The position numbers were made by a program, and so were the translations under genes. 64,000 bases of DNA from Prorocentrum cordatum (Eukaryota > Sar > Dinophyceae > Prorocentrales > Prorocentraceae). The stretch is taken from contig CAUYUJ010018879.1 of NCBI GenBank assembly GCA_963575745.1, forward strand, positions 127,437-191,436, given 5' to 3'. Shown here piece by piece: positions 29,061 through 40,100 of the stretch (positions are counted from its first letter, which is position 1; each line of letters opens with the position of its first letter). The notes under the pieces are model-generated. The model worked only from the letters and a program-made list of their open reading frames with translations. It was not told the DNA's origin and did no database searches.

Positions 29061-30084
29061 GCGATCCCAACAGGCAGGGAGCGGCGGTAATTCGCCGTAG
29101 GCGTCTTCGATACGTGTCACATTGTGCACAACTGGACATCCGTAAATGGCGGGCTCCGGAAACCCTGAACCACCCAATATTGTCATCTCGTAGGATGCAA
29201 TGTCTCACTTGCGCCAGCTTCCACTGGCGGAGCCGCCCTCGTTCTACTTCTGCCGCCCTTCCGCTGAGAAAGAGATATCGACTTCTTCGATCCTCGAAGG
29301 CGAGGCCCTTCCTTGAACGCATCAAACGGCGAACTTAAAGAAGATACGGCCAGACAGGATACGACGTATAACAGTTACGAGCACATACCAAACATGAAAC
29401 ACTATCGTACACACAAAACATAATGAGCATCCATGACGACCGCTATATAATCACACGCGACAGACGCCGAAACCACTAGCAGCAGCCCCCTTGTGCGGAT
29501 CGCCCGAGGCAGAATGATCTCGCCATGGGTCGTTAAGTCTCTGATTGTCCCCAGAGGCCAGAAAATGCCCAGATATCGACCCCCGTGGTTCTGCCTCACG
29601 ATGGGGCAGGGAAAAGGCTCCCCACAAGCCTGCATCCTGCCCAAACGCCAGGAACCATCGTCCCTATGTCACCGATCCTCCTCCTGCTACTCCTCCAGAG
29701 GGCCGCGTCTCTACGAGGTCCCCGGATGTCTCAAGAGGTCCATGGAAGCTTGTGAAGGCTCCCAAGAGGGCGGGAGACAAAAAAGACCCTCAATCATCGA
29801 TCATGGAACCTCGATCATCGGCACTAGATCCAAAGATGAAGAACCCCCGATCGCCGCCGTCACTGCGTTCGCAAAGCCCCACTTCGTGTGCGCCGAGGGG
29901 AGGGGGGGCTGGCGCATCATCATGGTCCGAGGCACATGCGCGGACGAGAAGGGCCAGGCGGCATCCCGACAGAAGGTCGAGGGAACCGTTACGTCTGGGA
30001 GATGCCTCACAACCCTGGCCATGATGGCAACCCACACGCACACATGTCCTCGCAACCCCTTGTCGGGCGCACGCCAACATCGGG
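29061..30084. other. No gene recognised
   Basis: Unique-looking sequence. Three overlapping plus frames are open over 29490-30130, each with short plausible stretches, suggesting a frame-shifted relic, but no family can be named. Confidence 0.3.
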
Positions 30085-30223
30085 AATGGACAGACCCCCC
30101 TTTAGCAAAACGTGGTTCAGTGAAAACGACCTGAGGCCCAAACCTGGCGGGCGCAAGCGCGGAAAACAGCGGCCACGGCGCCCTCTCGAGAGCCGAAAAC
30201 GGACAATTCACTAATCGACGTGT
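30085..30223. repeat. Family Q repeat, copy 2
   Basis: CCCCCCTTTAGCAAAACG, TTCAGTGAAAACGACCTGAGG, AGCGGCCACGGCGCCCTCTC and AATTCACTAATCGACGTG run parallel to 9978-10112. Confidence 0.6.
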
Positions 30224-30464
30224 CTCTGCTGGGGGTTCTGCCCACCCCCGACAACAGGGCCTACGGATCCGTGGATCCGGCGCGCGGAAGACGGACCTCC
30301 ACAAGGTCGGGGGGGGGGGGGTGCTCCCCGACGCACGGGGCCACTGCCGCCCGATGCCCGGAGACGGAGCGCGCCGAGCCCGCCGTGGGCACGGCATCTG
30401 CGCGCCCCAGTGGACGTCTGCGCCTCCGCGACTCGCTGGGCGCTCCCAAGCACTTACCGGCCTC

Positions 30465-30617
30465 GAACGTATGCCTATCCCTAAGATTGACACGCCCAAA
30501 GGCGAGGACAATCTTAGGGATCCGCCCTCAAAAAATAAGGGAATCCCTGAGATTGGCATCGTGATGAGGAGGTGCCCAACATAGGGATAGGGAAATGTTC
30601 CAGGCTGGTAAGACACC
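30465..30617. mobile_element. Family F element, copy 1
   Basis: GCCTCGAACGTATGCCTATC at one end and AATGTTCCAGGCTGG at the other. In between are an inverted repeat (CTAAGATTG, ACGCCCAAAGGCGAGG, CAATCTTAG) and GAGATTGGCATCGTGATGAG. The inverse orientation occurs at 56130-56609, where the family is duplicated and interrupted. Confidence 0.8.
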
Positions 30618-31394
30618 TCCCCACGCCGGTCGCGTGGCGCCGATCCAGCAAGTGTGAGCTCAGAACCAGCAGCCGCCGCTGCTTGAGACACGGCCGCGTG
30701 CCCCGAGTTAGCCACGCCCGCGGAGACGCCGACAGCGACTCCTGAACAGAACGACAGACAAATCCTGCTGGTCTTCGTTCGGCTGCACGCAAAGACTGAC
30801 CCTGGGCAAGAGTGGCCTTTGGTGGGCGGCTTTTGGGGGGCGCGATGGGGCCAAACGCAAGCGCGCAAGACGCCACCGACCGCACCACGCTCGGCGATCG
30901 GGGGACCCCAGTCAGCCCGCACCAGAAGGTCACTCCGGCGAAGGGTCACTCTTACGTGTAGTCGATTCGTCCCCACTCGTTCGCACTCGTCCCTGTCCTC
31001 CACGCCCAGCGTGTCGGGCGGGTGATCTGGGGGGTTGTCCTGAACGAGTGGCGAAGAAGGGGGCCCTCGAGGGGCCCATTGGGATCCCTTTTGGAGCCAG
31101 CAAGGGTCCCAAAAGGAAACCCGAAGGGTCCCTCCAGAGCCTTCGTTTTTCACCCCCTATGCAGGTCCCCCCATTGACTGACTGCCTACCAGACCACCCA
31201 AACCCAACCAGAAGAACCGAATGTCGGGTTGCGGGGGGGGGGTACGGGCTTCATGCGTGTTTCTCCTGAATGCTCCCAGACCCCCCCCCCCTTTGGAAAT
31301 GGAGGGCCAATCGGGGGCTTCGGGCTGGCTGGGCTGGGGTGGTTTGGTGTGCGGTGATTAGCACCCGCCCGAGGGTGGGAAGAACTCGGGGATC
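30618..31394. other. No gene recognised
   Basis: Mixed sequence, including GGGGCCCTCGAGGGGCCCAT near 31070 and CCCTTTTGGAGCC words, that forms no clear element. Confidence 0.25.
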
Positions 31395-31625
31395 GGCTAC
31401 CCCGGGTGAATCAGACCCAGGTCGGCAGGAAACCAAAAACTGAAATGCAGGGGGAACAAAAAAACTGCAACGCAGGTCTTCGCAAACCCGGGTCAGCCAA
31501 TATGCGCGGCCGCCTCGCGGCTCCTTAACCCGGGCCAGCCAGAGAGGGTCTTCGAAGGATCCTGCAGGATCCAGTGCCCTGGCTAACCCCCGTTTGCAGT
31601 GACCCCCGTCTCTTGAGCCCCGAAA
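31395..31625. repeat. Family G repeat, copy 2
   Basis: CCAGGTCGGCAGGAAACC, CTTCGCAAACCCGGGTCAGC, CCAATATGCGCGGCCGCCTC, GGATCCTGCAGGATCCAGTG and TGACCCCCGTCTCTTGAGCC. It matches 6675-6880. The final segment also matches 7890-7915. Confidence 0.8.
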
Positions 31626-31649
31626 GAACGGGCGGGGGGTTGTCCGGTC

Positions 31650-31685
31650 CTCGGTGCGCTCCTCGAGCGCCCTGGCCCGGAGCTC
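31650..31685 (-). CDS. Candidate 36-nt micro-exon
   Basis: Minus strand: a pyrimidine tract ending CTCGCTCAG, then ELRARALEERTE in phase 0, then GA as a possible dinoflagellate-type donor. The acceptor context is the best of the set. Confidence 0.3.
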
Positions 31686-31819
31686 CTGAGCGAGGGGGGT
31701 GCGGCGAAGGCGCCGAGGGCGGCGCGCAGGAGCGGCGACCACCTGCGACAGTAAAGGGCGGCGGCGGCGTCGGCGGAGGCGGCGGGGGACGACGAGGGAA
31801 GACGGCGGGATCGAGAGGG

Positions 31820-32030
31820 AGGAGGGCAAGGAAGAGGAGGACGAGGAGGAGGAGGAGGAGGAGGAGGATCTGTTTGAAGGAGAGGAGGAGGGGCACGAGG
31901 AAGACGACGACAACCAGACGAAGACGACGACAACCAGACGACGACAACCAGACGACGACGGCGACGACGACGACGACGACTAGGACGACGACGAAGACTA
32001 AGACGACGACGGCGACGACCAGAGACGACA
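31820..32030. repeat. GAG and GAC trinucleotide arrays
   Basis: (GAG)n at 31835-31867, then ACGACGACAACCAGACGA repeated three times and (GAC)n to about 31990. Purine-rich on the plus strand. Confidence 0.8.
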
Positions 32031-32052
32031 CTGGTGACGACACGGCGCTCGC

Positions 32053-32118
32053 CTGGCGGCGCTGCTCGTCGGAGAGCACTGCAGTGAAGTCGGAGCACTT
32101 GCCGATCTCGAGGAGCAC
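32053..32118 (-). CDS. Candidate 66-nt micro-exon
   Basis: Minus strand: TTCGAG, then VLLEIGKCSDFTAVLSDEQ and RRQ in phase 0, then GC as a possible donor. The reading looks like ordinary protein, not repeat-driven, and has high GC3. It lies about 370 bp upstream, on the same strand, of the 31650 candidate. Confidence 0.35.
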
Positions 32119-32374
32119 CTCGAAGGCGAGGGCGAAGACACGATCAAGACGGCAAAAAAGGGCGAAGGAAAACTATGGGGAGGAGAAAGATATCATCCGG
32201 AAGAGGAGACGACTGAAGGAGGAGGAGGAGGAGGAGCAGGAGTGGGAATGAGCAGGGTTCCCCAGCCCCCTCGAGGGTTTTAAACAAACCAACGACGACA
32301 ACCGAGGAATTTGAAGCGTTGGGCAGCTACAGCTTCGCTTCGGATCGAACCACAGGGCTTGGTCCAGCTTCAGC

Positions 32375-32566
32375 CGATCTCGTGATCGTCGTCGTCGTCG
32401 TTCTCGTGGTCGTCGTGGTCGTCGTGATCGTCGTCGTCGTCGTCGTGGTCGTCGTCGTCGTGGTCGTCGTGGTCGGCGTCGTCGTCGACGTCGTCGTGGT
32501 CGTGGCCGTCAGTGTCGTCGTCGTCGTCGTCGTCGTCGTCGTGGCCGTCGTCGTCGTCGTCGTGGC

Positions 32567-32612
<46 letters not shown>

Positions 32613-32622
32613 CTTGTGCGCT
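32375..32622. repeat. GTC (CGT) trinucleotide array
   Basis: About 250 bp of GTCGTCGTC with GTGGTC and GCCGTC variants. The poly-valine plus frame and poly-threonine or poly-aspartate minus frames across it are artefacts. Confidence 0.95.
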
Positions 32623-32894
32623 CCCCGTCGGGAACTGGGCCTGGCCAGCCACCTTCCCAAAGGACCCGACCCCAGCCAGTTCTCGCCCACCGTTCGGCCA
32701 CCCGCCTGCGGGCCCCGCACGGGGCGGGCGGCTGCAGGCGCTGGCCTCTTTTTCGGCAGATGCAGCTCTGCCGTCGGCGCCGGTCGCCCGCCGCCCAACA
32801 AAAAATACCAGATTTGGCCTCCAAGGTTCTTGCGTCATTGCCACCCGTCCTTACACTCGTCTTGACTGTCTTACCCAAAGAGTTCGGGACAGGT

Positions 32895-33190
32895 CTAGCC
32901 CTCCCTCTCCTCCTCCGCCTCCTCCTCCTCCACCCCCCCTCCTCCTCATCATCATCCGCCAGCTCCTCCTCCTCCTCCTCCTCCTCCCCTCCTCCTCCTC
33001 CTCCTCCTCCTCCTCCTCTTCCTCCTCTTCCTCCTCCTCCTCCTCCTCCTCGCCTCCTCCTCTCCTCCCCTCCTCCTTCTCCTCATCCCCCTCCCCCTCC
33101 TCTCCTCCTCCTTCTCCTTCTCTTTTTCTACCTTTTCCGCCTTATCCTCCTTTTCCTCCTCCTCCTCCTCCTCCTCCTCCTCCTCCTGGG
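32895..33190. repeat. TCC/CTC polypyrimidine array
   Basis: About 300 bp, plus strand almost entirely C and T (TCCTCCTCC with CTTCTCC and CCCCTCC variants). Confidence 0.95.
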
Positions 33191-33320
33191 CCCAGGTCCC
33201 CAGAGGGAGGGCTTGGCCTGGCTGCGGCCACACAGCGTGACAGAACTGCCACCAGACTTGGAATCGCATGGGAGTCTGAGGTGGCCCAGCACTGGTTCCG
33301 GCCAGCAAGAAAGGCGGGCA

Positions 33321-33698
33321 GTGGTGGGCTTGCTTTCCACAGCAACCACCATAAGTACGGCAGGTTCGTGTCGTGCCGACCCCAGCGTTGGTTTTTGACA
33401 CCGCAGGGATCGTTCAAGCTTGAACGATCGGCCGCTGCCGCAACGTCCGATCGTTCAACATCGATCGATTCTGGGTCGCCGGCGGCGTTCAACCTTGAAC
33501 GCCCGCGCTGGGGTCGCCGCTGGTCGACACGACGCAAACCTACCGTAGGAGGGGGAGGGGGTCCTTCCACTCCTCCTCCTCCTCCTCCTCCTCCACTCCT
33601 CCTCCTCCTCCTCCTCCTCCTTTTCCACATCCACCTCAATCTCCACATCCTTCCCCCCTTCAACTGATGGTGGCGGTGGTGGAGAGCATGCCCATCAG
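33321..33698. mobile_element. Family K element, copy 3, host of a nested family L insertion
   Basis: GTGGTGGGCTTGCTTTCCAC and AGCAACCACCATAAG on the left are inverted on the right around CTGATGGTGGCGGTGGTGG and GCATGCCCATCAG. GCA flanks the element at 33318-33320 and 33699-33701. The (TCC)n loop at 33568-33625 is present. Family L (33358-33545) interrupts the left arm. Confidence 0.8.
33358..33545. mobile_element. Family L TIR element with TA duplication, nested in K
   Basis: A 188-bp element with TIRs of about 24 bp: CGGCAGGTTCGTGTCGTGCC against the inverse of GTCGACACGACGCAAACC-TACCG. TA lies at 33356-33357 and 33546-33547. Removing the element restores CCATAAGTAGGAGGGGG, close to the K arm. 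TA duplication suggests a Tc1/mariner-type MITE. A perfect 22-bp palindrome sits at 33408-33429. Confidence 0.8.
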
Positions 33699-34112
33699 GC
33701 AGGTTCGAGGTGCTGGGTTCCGAAAGGCTTCTTGCCAATTTCTGCGGGGGCCATCTTCGGACTGCGGGACAGTGAACAATCGAGCTGGGGCAGAAAACTA
33801 CACCAGGTGGACCCCGGCAGGGATCCTGGGACCGATTTCGAACAGAGTTGTCCTCATCCCCCCTCCTGGCCGATTTTGTGGGGCCCCAAGCAGTTCAGAC
33901 CACCCTGCCGTCTCCAACACCAGACCCCCCGCCGCAGGAGCTACGATTTTCCCGCGGGGGGGGGGGGGGGCGAAGAAGTTTTTTCTTTCTGCCAGGGAGA
34001 AGGAGAAGGAGAGCACGGGACGACGGGCGCATGAGACGGACCAGGAACAGGAGTGACCAGAAGTGACCATGAAAGGACAAGCGTCCGCAAAACAAAACGG
34101 GTTGGGCGGGGA
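33699..34112. other. 3' flank of the LINE ORF
   Basis: Holds the region downstream (minus strand) of the LINE stop codon. A (G)13 run is at 33957-33969. There is no clear poly(A) or AATAAA-like signal, so the 3' end of the element cannot be set. Confidence 0.3.
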
Positions 34113-37100
34113 CTAATCCGAAGATGAGTCCCCGCCATCACGGCGAGGGATCCTGGTGGGTCGTCGGGCCGTTCCACCCACACCCCCATCACCGTGAGGC
34201 AGCAGAATACTACCCTCCTCCCGAGCCTCCCTCGCACGCTGGACCGCATCCGAAGCTTCCCGCCGCACTCTGGCCAGCAGCACAGCCTTCGGGGGTCCCC
34301 TGTGCGAGGGAAAAATGCCTCGACGGATCCTGTCAAGGTTCTGGGCTCCTTTGGGGGAGGGCTCCTGGCAAGGTCTTGCGAGCCACCTACCATCCACAGT
34401 GGCGGTGAGCCCGCAACAAACACAAAAATGCAAGGAAAACTCAGGCCAGTAGAAGATTTTGTGGGAAGAGTGGGCCGAGGTGGCCCCAATCAAAATCTCA
34501 CCAGTTCTCAAGACAAATTGGCTCCACTCCGACTTCTGGCCTCGGACCTCAGGGGCCAGACCTGGACAAGACTGGGCACAAAACTTGAGAAGCTGGGTGG
34601 AGGCCACGATCTGACTGCAAACTCTACAACGCCACCTGTTCCCGACCTGCTCACAATCGTGAGAGGTGTCCCTCAGGGCAACGGCCTTCCTGGAGGGGGG
34701 GGGCACCCGCACTTTGGCGAGCCTGGTAGCCTGCCAGGGGTCGACCTGGAGTGAGCAGATCAACGCACGTCTGGCCCTGCGCCTGACAAGGTGGGCGATG
34801 CAATCATAGATGTCAGTGCTGGGGGCAGGCTGCCGAGTATACTGGAACAAGGCCTCGTCCGCCGCTCCCCCCGCAAGTTCATCCGCGCACATGTTGCCTG
34901 CAGTGAGGAAGACTTGCCTCGCACTGAGAGCCTTGCCAGAGTCCTCAAGATGGGCGGCCGTCCACGCGACCTGTACTTCAGCCACCCCCCGATACCGCAA
35001 CGCCACCGCCACCCTGAACCACAAGTCCTGATTCGGGCCTAACTTGCCGTGGGCACGACCCGCTCTCCAACCATCCAGGACTGGCTGGCAATCAGTGACA
35101 TAAATGATGGGTCCCGTGGTTTCTTCCAGAGCGATGGCGAGCGCAGCTATCTCCGCGCGCGACACAGCCTGCCGCGGCCCCAGGAGGGGGGACGAAACTC
35201 CCGAGACGGGCTCCCAGGAGCCATCCTCAGCTCTCCGAATGAGGGCAACTCCTGAACCACATCGCCTGCGTCTCGGGTCGCTGCTGTATTTGCCCCCTGA
35301 CCCATCTCCAAAAATGTGGGGAGGGTCCTGGCCAGGGGCAACACAAAACTCACTGAGGCGAGAGGAGCCGTAGTACGTAAGAGGAGGGGCCTCAAGGGGG
35401 TCAAGGAAGACGGGGCAGGTGAGGTCTCTCGACGGAACTCCTCTCAGCCATAAAGAAGGGTCTGCTTCCCATTGCGCCGTGGCCTGGGAAGCCAGTGGTT
35501 GCGTGCTGCAAAAATCTTGGTGATCAACATTACACACGCATTGCCATATTCTGTGAAACAAGGTCTCAGGGGCCGCCTTGCACCTTGGGCAAGTAACGTC
35601 AACCGTGTAGCCACAGTCGACTTGGCGCTGACGTGGCCATTGGCCCCCCGAGGCCACGCACAAGGTGATGCCCCAAAGATCCGACTGGCCCCGAGACTCG
35701 AAACGGCGGGGTTCCTGTTGCAGTGGAAGGAGGTCGGCTCCTTCTTTCAAACTGTCGCCTGCCTCGTGCCCAGCAGCACCTTGCCACAACTTGGCCTTCA
35801 TGTCAGAAACGAACTCATGCAACAGGTCTGCGTGGTCAGCCATCGGGAGTAAATCAAAGTCTGGGTCGCCCATCCGTGGGAACCTCCACGCATGCTCCGC
35901 ATGCTCAGGTCGTTCCCACAGGTCAGGTTCCCTGGGCTCCCATCCTGCTTCAATAAGGGTGGCCTGGACTGCAGCTATGGGCCCCCGAATGCCTCTCCAC
36001 CTTTTGGCACCAAGCGAATCGAGCTGCGACCGAACGATACCCCACGACCGTCGAATACGAGGTTGGAGGGCAGGGAAGCGCTTCCACAGCTGCAGCCAGG
36101 CGTCCACCAATTGGCGGCGCAGCTCCAGGGCGGGATCTCCATCCCCCAGCACAGTCTGCAGAACAGTGGTTAAACATTTGCCCTTACCCATTCCCGAGAC
36201 CGTGCGAGCAGCTTGTCGCCTCAGAAGCAAGACCTGACTCGGTGGCATACCATAAACTTGATGGCCAAAGCTGGCCTGTGGTAAGGCTCCCGTGCGCCAA
36301 GCGCCCTGGGTGACTTTCCTCAAACCAGCCAGCCTGCGCATCTTCACAATCCTAGAAAAGCGGCCACTGGCTTTAGCCATTCTCTGGCGTGCCTTCTTCC
36401 TAGTCCGAAAGCGACCTGCCGCAGTGTCAACGCCTAAATCAACTCCTACAGAAGCGAACTTAGCGGGCATCCCTCGGGCTCTGAAAATTCTGGCTATGCG
36501 CTTCCCAAGCTCAGGAGAGGACGCCAAGACAACCGTTTTGTCCGAGACCGTGAGCCTCTTGAGTCTGAATCCCTCCGAGAAAGCTTCAGCTAAACCTTCC
36601 ATCTCCGAAACAACAGTGGCCTGGGTGCCCTCAGATCTTGCCACAGTGTCATCGACAAAGGTCCATAACGAGGCCTGTGGGGCTCTAGCGTGCGCAGCTT
36701 CCAGAACAGAATGCAAGAACACTTTTCCAAGGCAGACTCCATGCGAAGATCCAGCCACAATCGAGCGGCCAGGGCAGAACGGCTCGCTGATGACCGAGCC
36801 CTCCTTGAGGATGCGCGGCGCCATGAAGAGCAGGATCTCCATGAGCAGCACCGTGGGAGGGAAGTTGAGCCCCCGCGCCGCAACCACCAGGAGGGTGAAT
36901 GAGATGGAGTCGTAGAACTTGGCTATGTCCAGCAGTACAGTCGCCGTTGCCTTGCCTGCAGTAGCAGAGGCCTCGTCCATGAGGCTTCTCGTCATAGCAG
37001 CTCTCAGGGCGCTGCTGCCCCTGATGGCTGTGTCCCAGAAGGCCGAAAGTCCATCCGACCAACTGGAGGTGACCGAACTGCGCGCCTGGCTCCAAGTCTT

Positions 37101-40100
37101 GCAACATTGCGGCAACATTCCCAGCACTCTCGTGCCTCCAGCTGGCTTCGGAATAACCGCACAAATCGTAGCTAACCACGCTGTCGGCCAAGTTTGCAGT
37201 AGCTCCGCTTGATTGAGGATACAAGTGAGCTCCGTAAGTCCATCATGAGGCATACGTTGAAGATCAATTGGGCCCAAGCCATCAACTCCCCTCGCTTTGT
37301 TTGGTGATTGTCGTCTAAGTATCGATTCAATCTGTCCTTCATTCAGTGGTGGCAAGGGGTCTTCACGAGCATCCCTGGCCAATCCTTCCAAAGTCCAAAG
37401 CAAGTGCTCCTTGCTGTCATTGTCCTCCTGCCAAACTCCCTGCCAAAAGTCCTTCTTCGTGCGAATGAGTACGCAGGGGTCTGCAGTGTCCACTCCATCT
37501 AAGATGATCTCACGCGGTAGTGGGTCAGGAGGAGGAGCACGAACGTGTCGATGAATAGCACCTGGCCTCTTAGCCCACATCTGCTTAGCCCAGTCCATGA
37601 AGGCTTGGCGTGACTTGACTAATGAGCGCCCCTGGGCGCGGTCGACCCACACGTTGGTGTGCTCCTGGAGCTGCTCCAACTCAGTCTGGCTGAGGTGCGA
37701 CACCTGCAGGGCAACATCCTTCCACTCTTGCACTGTGGTGGTCAGGGCCTTTTTCCCGAAGACTTCATGCTGCTTGGCTTCTGTCAGGCTATGGACCATG
37801 GAACGAAAGCCAGCAAGGCATTTCTCCGCCTCTGGAGGGTCCCTGCCTGAGCGTGTCAAGGCAACGCCTCGAGCCAGCAGTGTGGAAGCGATCCCCCACC
37901 ATTCTGCTACAGGGTCGCACATGTGAGGTCGACCTGGCGCTGGGCGCATCTTCCTCCATGAAATTGAATATCCTTGCCCTCTGCCGAAAAACACAGCGGG
38001 GTCCTCCACATCGCTGACCGCCACAATAGCCCGCTCCAAAGTAGTGACCCATCGCCCGTATCTATCATCCAAGGTGGAGCGTTGAGCAGGCCTCCAGGTC
38101 GACAGGGGGCCTGTCGACAACTGTGCTGCTGCTGTACGTGGTCTGAAGGTATCCTGCTCCACTTCGCCATAGATCTTGAGCCATTCTGCCTGCTCCACCT
38201 TGAACGCGACTTTGGGGCCTTCTGGCTGTGGCTCCTGAGAAGGCAGGCCATCGAAATCCTCTCGTAGCTCTTCAGGAAGTTCCTGTCTGCGTGCATCTGC
38301 CACCTGCTTGCGTTTCAGGGATCGCTTGCTGTCTGGGTTTGGCTCCTGCTGGGGGCGGTTGGCCCTGGGTAGCGGTTCAGGAAGCTCCAACGACCTATGC
38401 CACCAAGTCCGCTTGGCGTCCAGCACGTCAATGGCAATGGCGCAGTGAGTCTTCCAAGGTACCGCTACTACCTGCCTGAGCCTGATGCGGTCCGAAGTAA
38501 GCTGCTTAGAGACAATAGCATAATCATACATTCGTCCCTGGCCCTTGTCGCACGTGAACTTGCAGTTCGGAAGCGCAATCCGACCTCTGAGTCTGTCCAC
38601 CCATCCACTATCCAACAGGGTCTGCGGTTCATTGTTCCAGCCCGCCACAATCGCCCAAGGATCTGCCAGAGCTTTGGTAAAAGCGCCCAAAGCCACCAAC
38701 ACCTCATTGTTGTACTGCGAAATCCCCAGTGACGGTAGCAAGTACGCTGCAATGTATACAAGGTTGCCTGACTTGAGATGCAGCGTCGTGGCCGAGAAGC
38801 CTTTGAAGGGATCCATGCGCGAGTCGGCAATCGCCTGGTCCCTCAATCGATCGAACTGCGTAGCTGCCAAGTGACAGCGCGTGAGAAGCCACTCACCTGC
38901 AGAGATGCCTGAGTCCGACCTCCCAGAAGCAAAGCCTGCCTTGAAAGAGAGCCTCCACCCGTCCTTCCTGAGCTCCTCGGTCCAGTGGGCGCACTTGGTG
39001 TCGGGGACATGCGTCTCGACCAGCCCGACGATGGCATAGGTGTGTTTGTGACTGTTCACAAAGCTGCGAACCTTGGCGCCCCATTCTGTGATGTTCGCGA
39101 AGAGCATCGTCACATGCTTGTCGGACGTACGGTGCTGCAGTACTGCTGGCTCTTCGTGTGTGGGCGCATTGTCACGAGCGTGGGTCTGTCTGCCACGTTG
39201 CGTTCCTGACACCACATTACAGTCCCGAGGAAGGGCGGTATCCAGCAAAGGCAGACTCGACGAGGAGTTCCCCGAGACACCCAAGAGCGCAGCCTCAGGG
39301 CCTCCAAGAGAAACCTCCCGAGACGGGGCAGGGCTGGAGCCTATGGCGTCAGGCCTGCATCCTATGTTAGACTCCACCGTACAGAGCTCCCCCTCGTTCC
39401 CGAACTGGTCATCGAGGTTGGCGAAGGGGTCAGCATCAGGATCGTCCAAGTCATCACACCGAACTCGACCTCCGTCCGCAGGCAGAGGAGCAAACCGATG
39501 ACCGTCAGGAGCCTCAGAAGCCTGATGTTGCATGGCATGTGGAATCGTACTATGATTGGCCTGTCCCAGACTGGTCTCCGCATCCGCCAACATCACCAGG
39601 TGAGCAATGCAAGCATCAACGTCCGCCAGATCATCCTCAGGGTCAGGCTGTCTGGGGCGAGGAAGCCGCACCGTAGGGAAAGCCGAGCCCAAAAGCCTCC
39701 TGAACATGGCTCTCAGCTCATCCAAGCGCTCCCAGTGGCGTCGCTGCAGCAGAACACGCCTCTCAATGGGCGCCGTACGTAGCCGATCAAGGAAAGCCTC
39801 TCGCCTGGGCTCAGACTGCCCCCATGCCAACTCACATAATTCTTCCATGACTGATTGTAAGGTGCGGCCTGGAAACCATGCCTGCAACAAGCGGCGCAAG
39901 GGCTCGTTCCCTTGTCGCTCCAGGATCGCGCGCAGAAACGCCTCGCACCAAAGTCGCCAGTCACCACTGCCAGCGTTCAGCCCAAGATGTACGTCAAACC
40001 AAGCCGCTGCCCAATCTCTGAGGTCAGCTCGCATATCTGCATAGTCCTGTACTGCCATCGCTCTGGTCTCGTCAGCAGGCGGCAGGCCCATGGCCTGTGG

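Noticed and set aside
32319-33398. 359-codon frame with poly-valine then poly-leucine/proline, reminiscent of a membrane protein
   Set aside because: It is the translation of (GTC)n and (CTC)n arrays.
33950-34112. Poly(A) tail or target duplication for the LINE
   Set aside because: No A-run on the minus strand and no flanking direct repeat could be matched to the 5' side near 42100.
38160-38181. CTTGAGCCATTCTG as another spliced-leader relic
   Set aside because: Match ends after nine bases and it lies inside LINE coding sequence.
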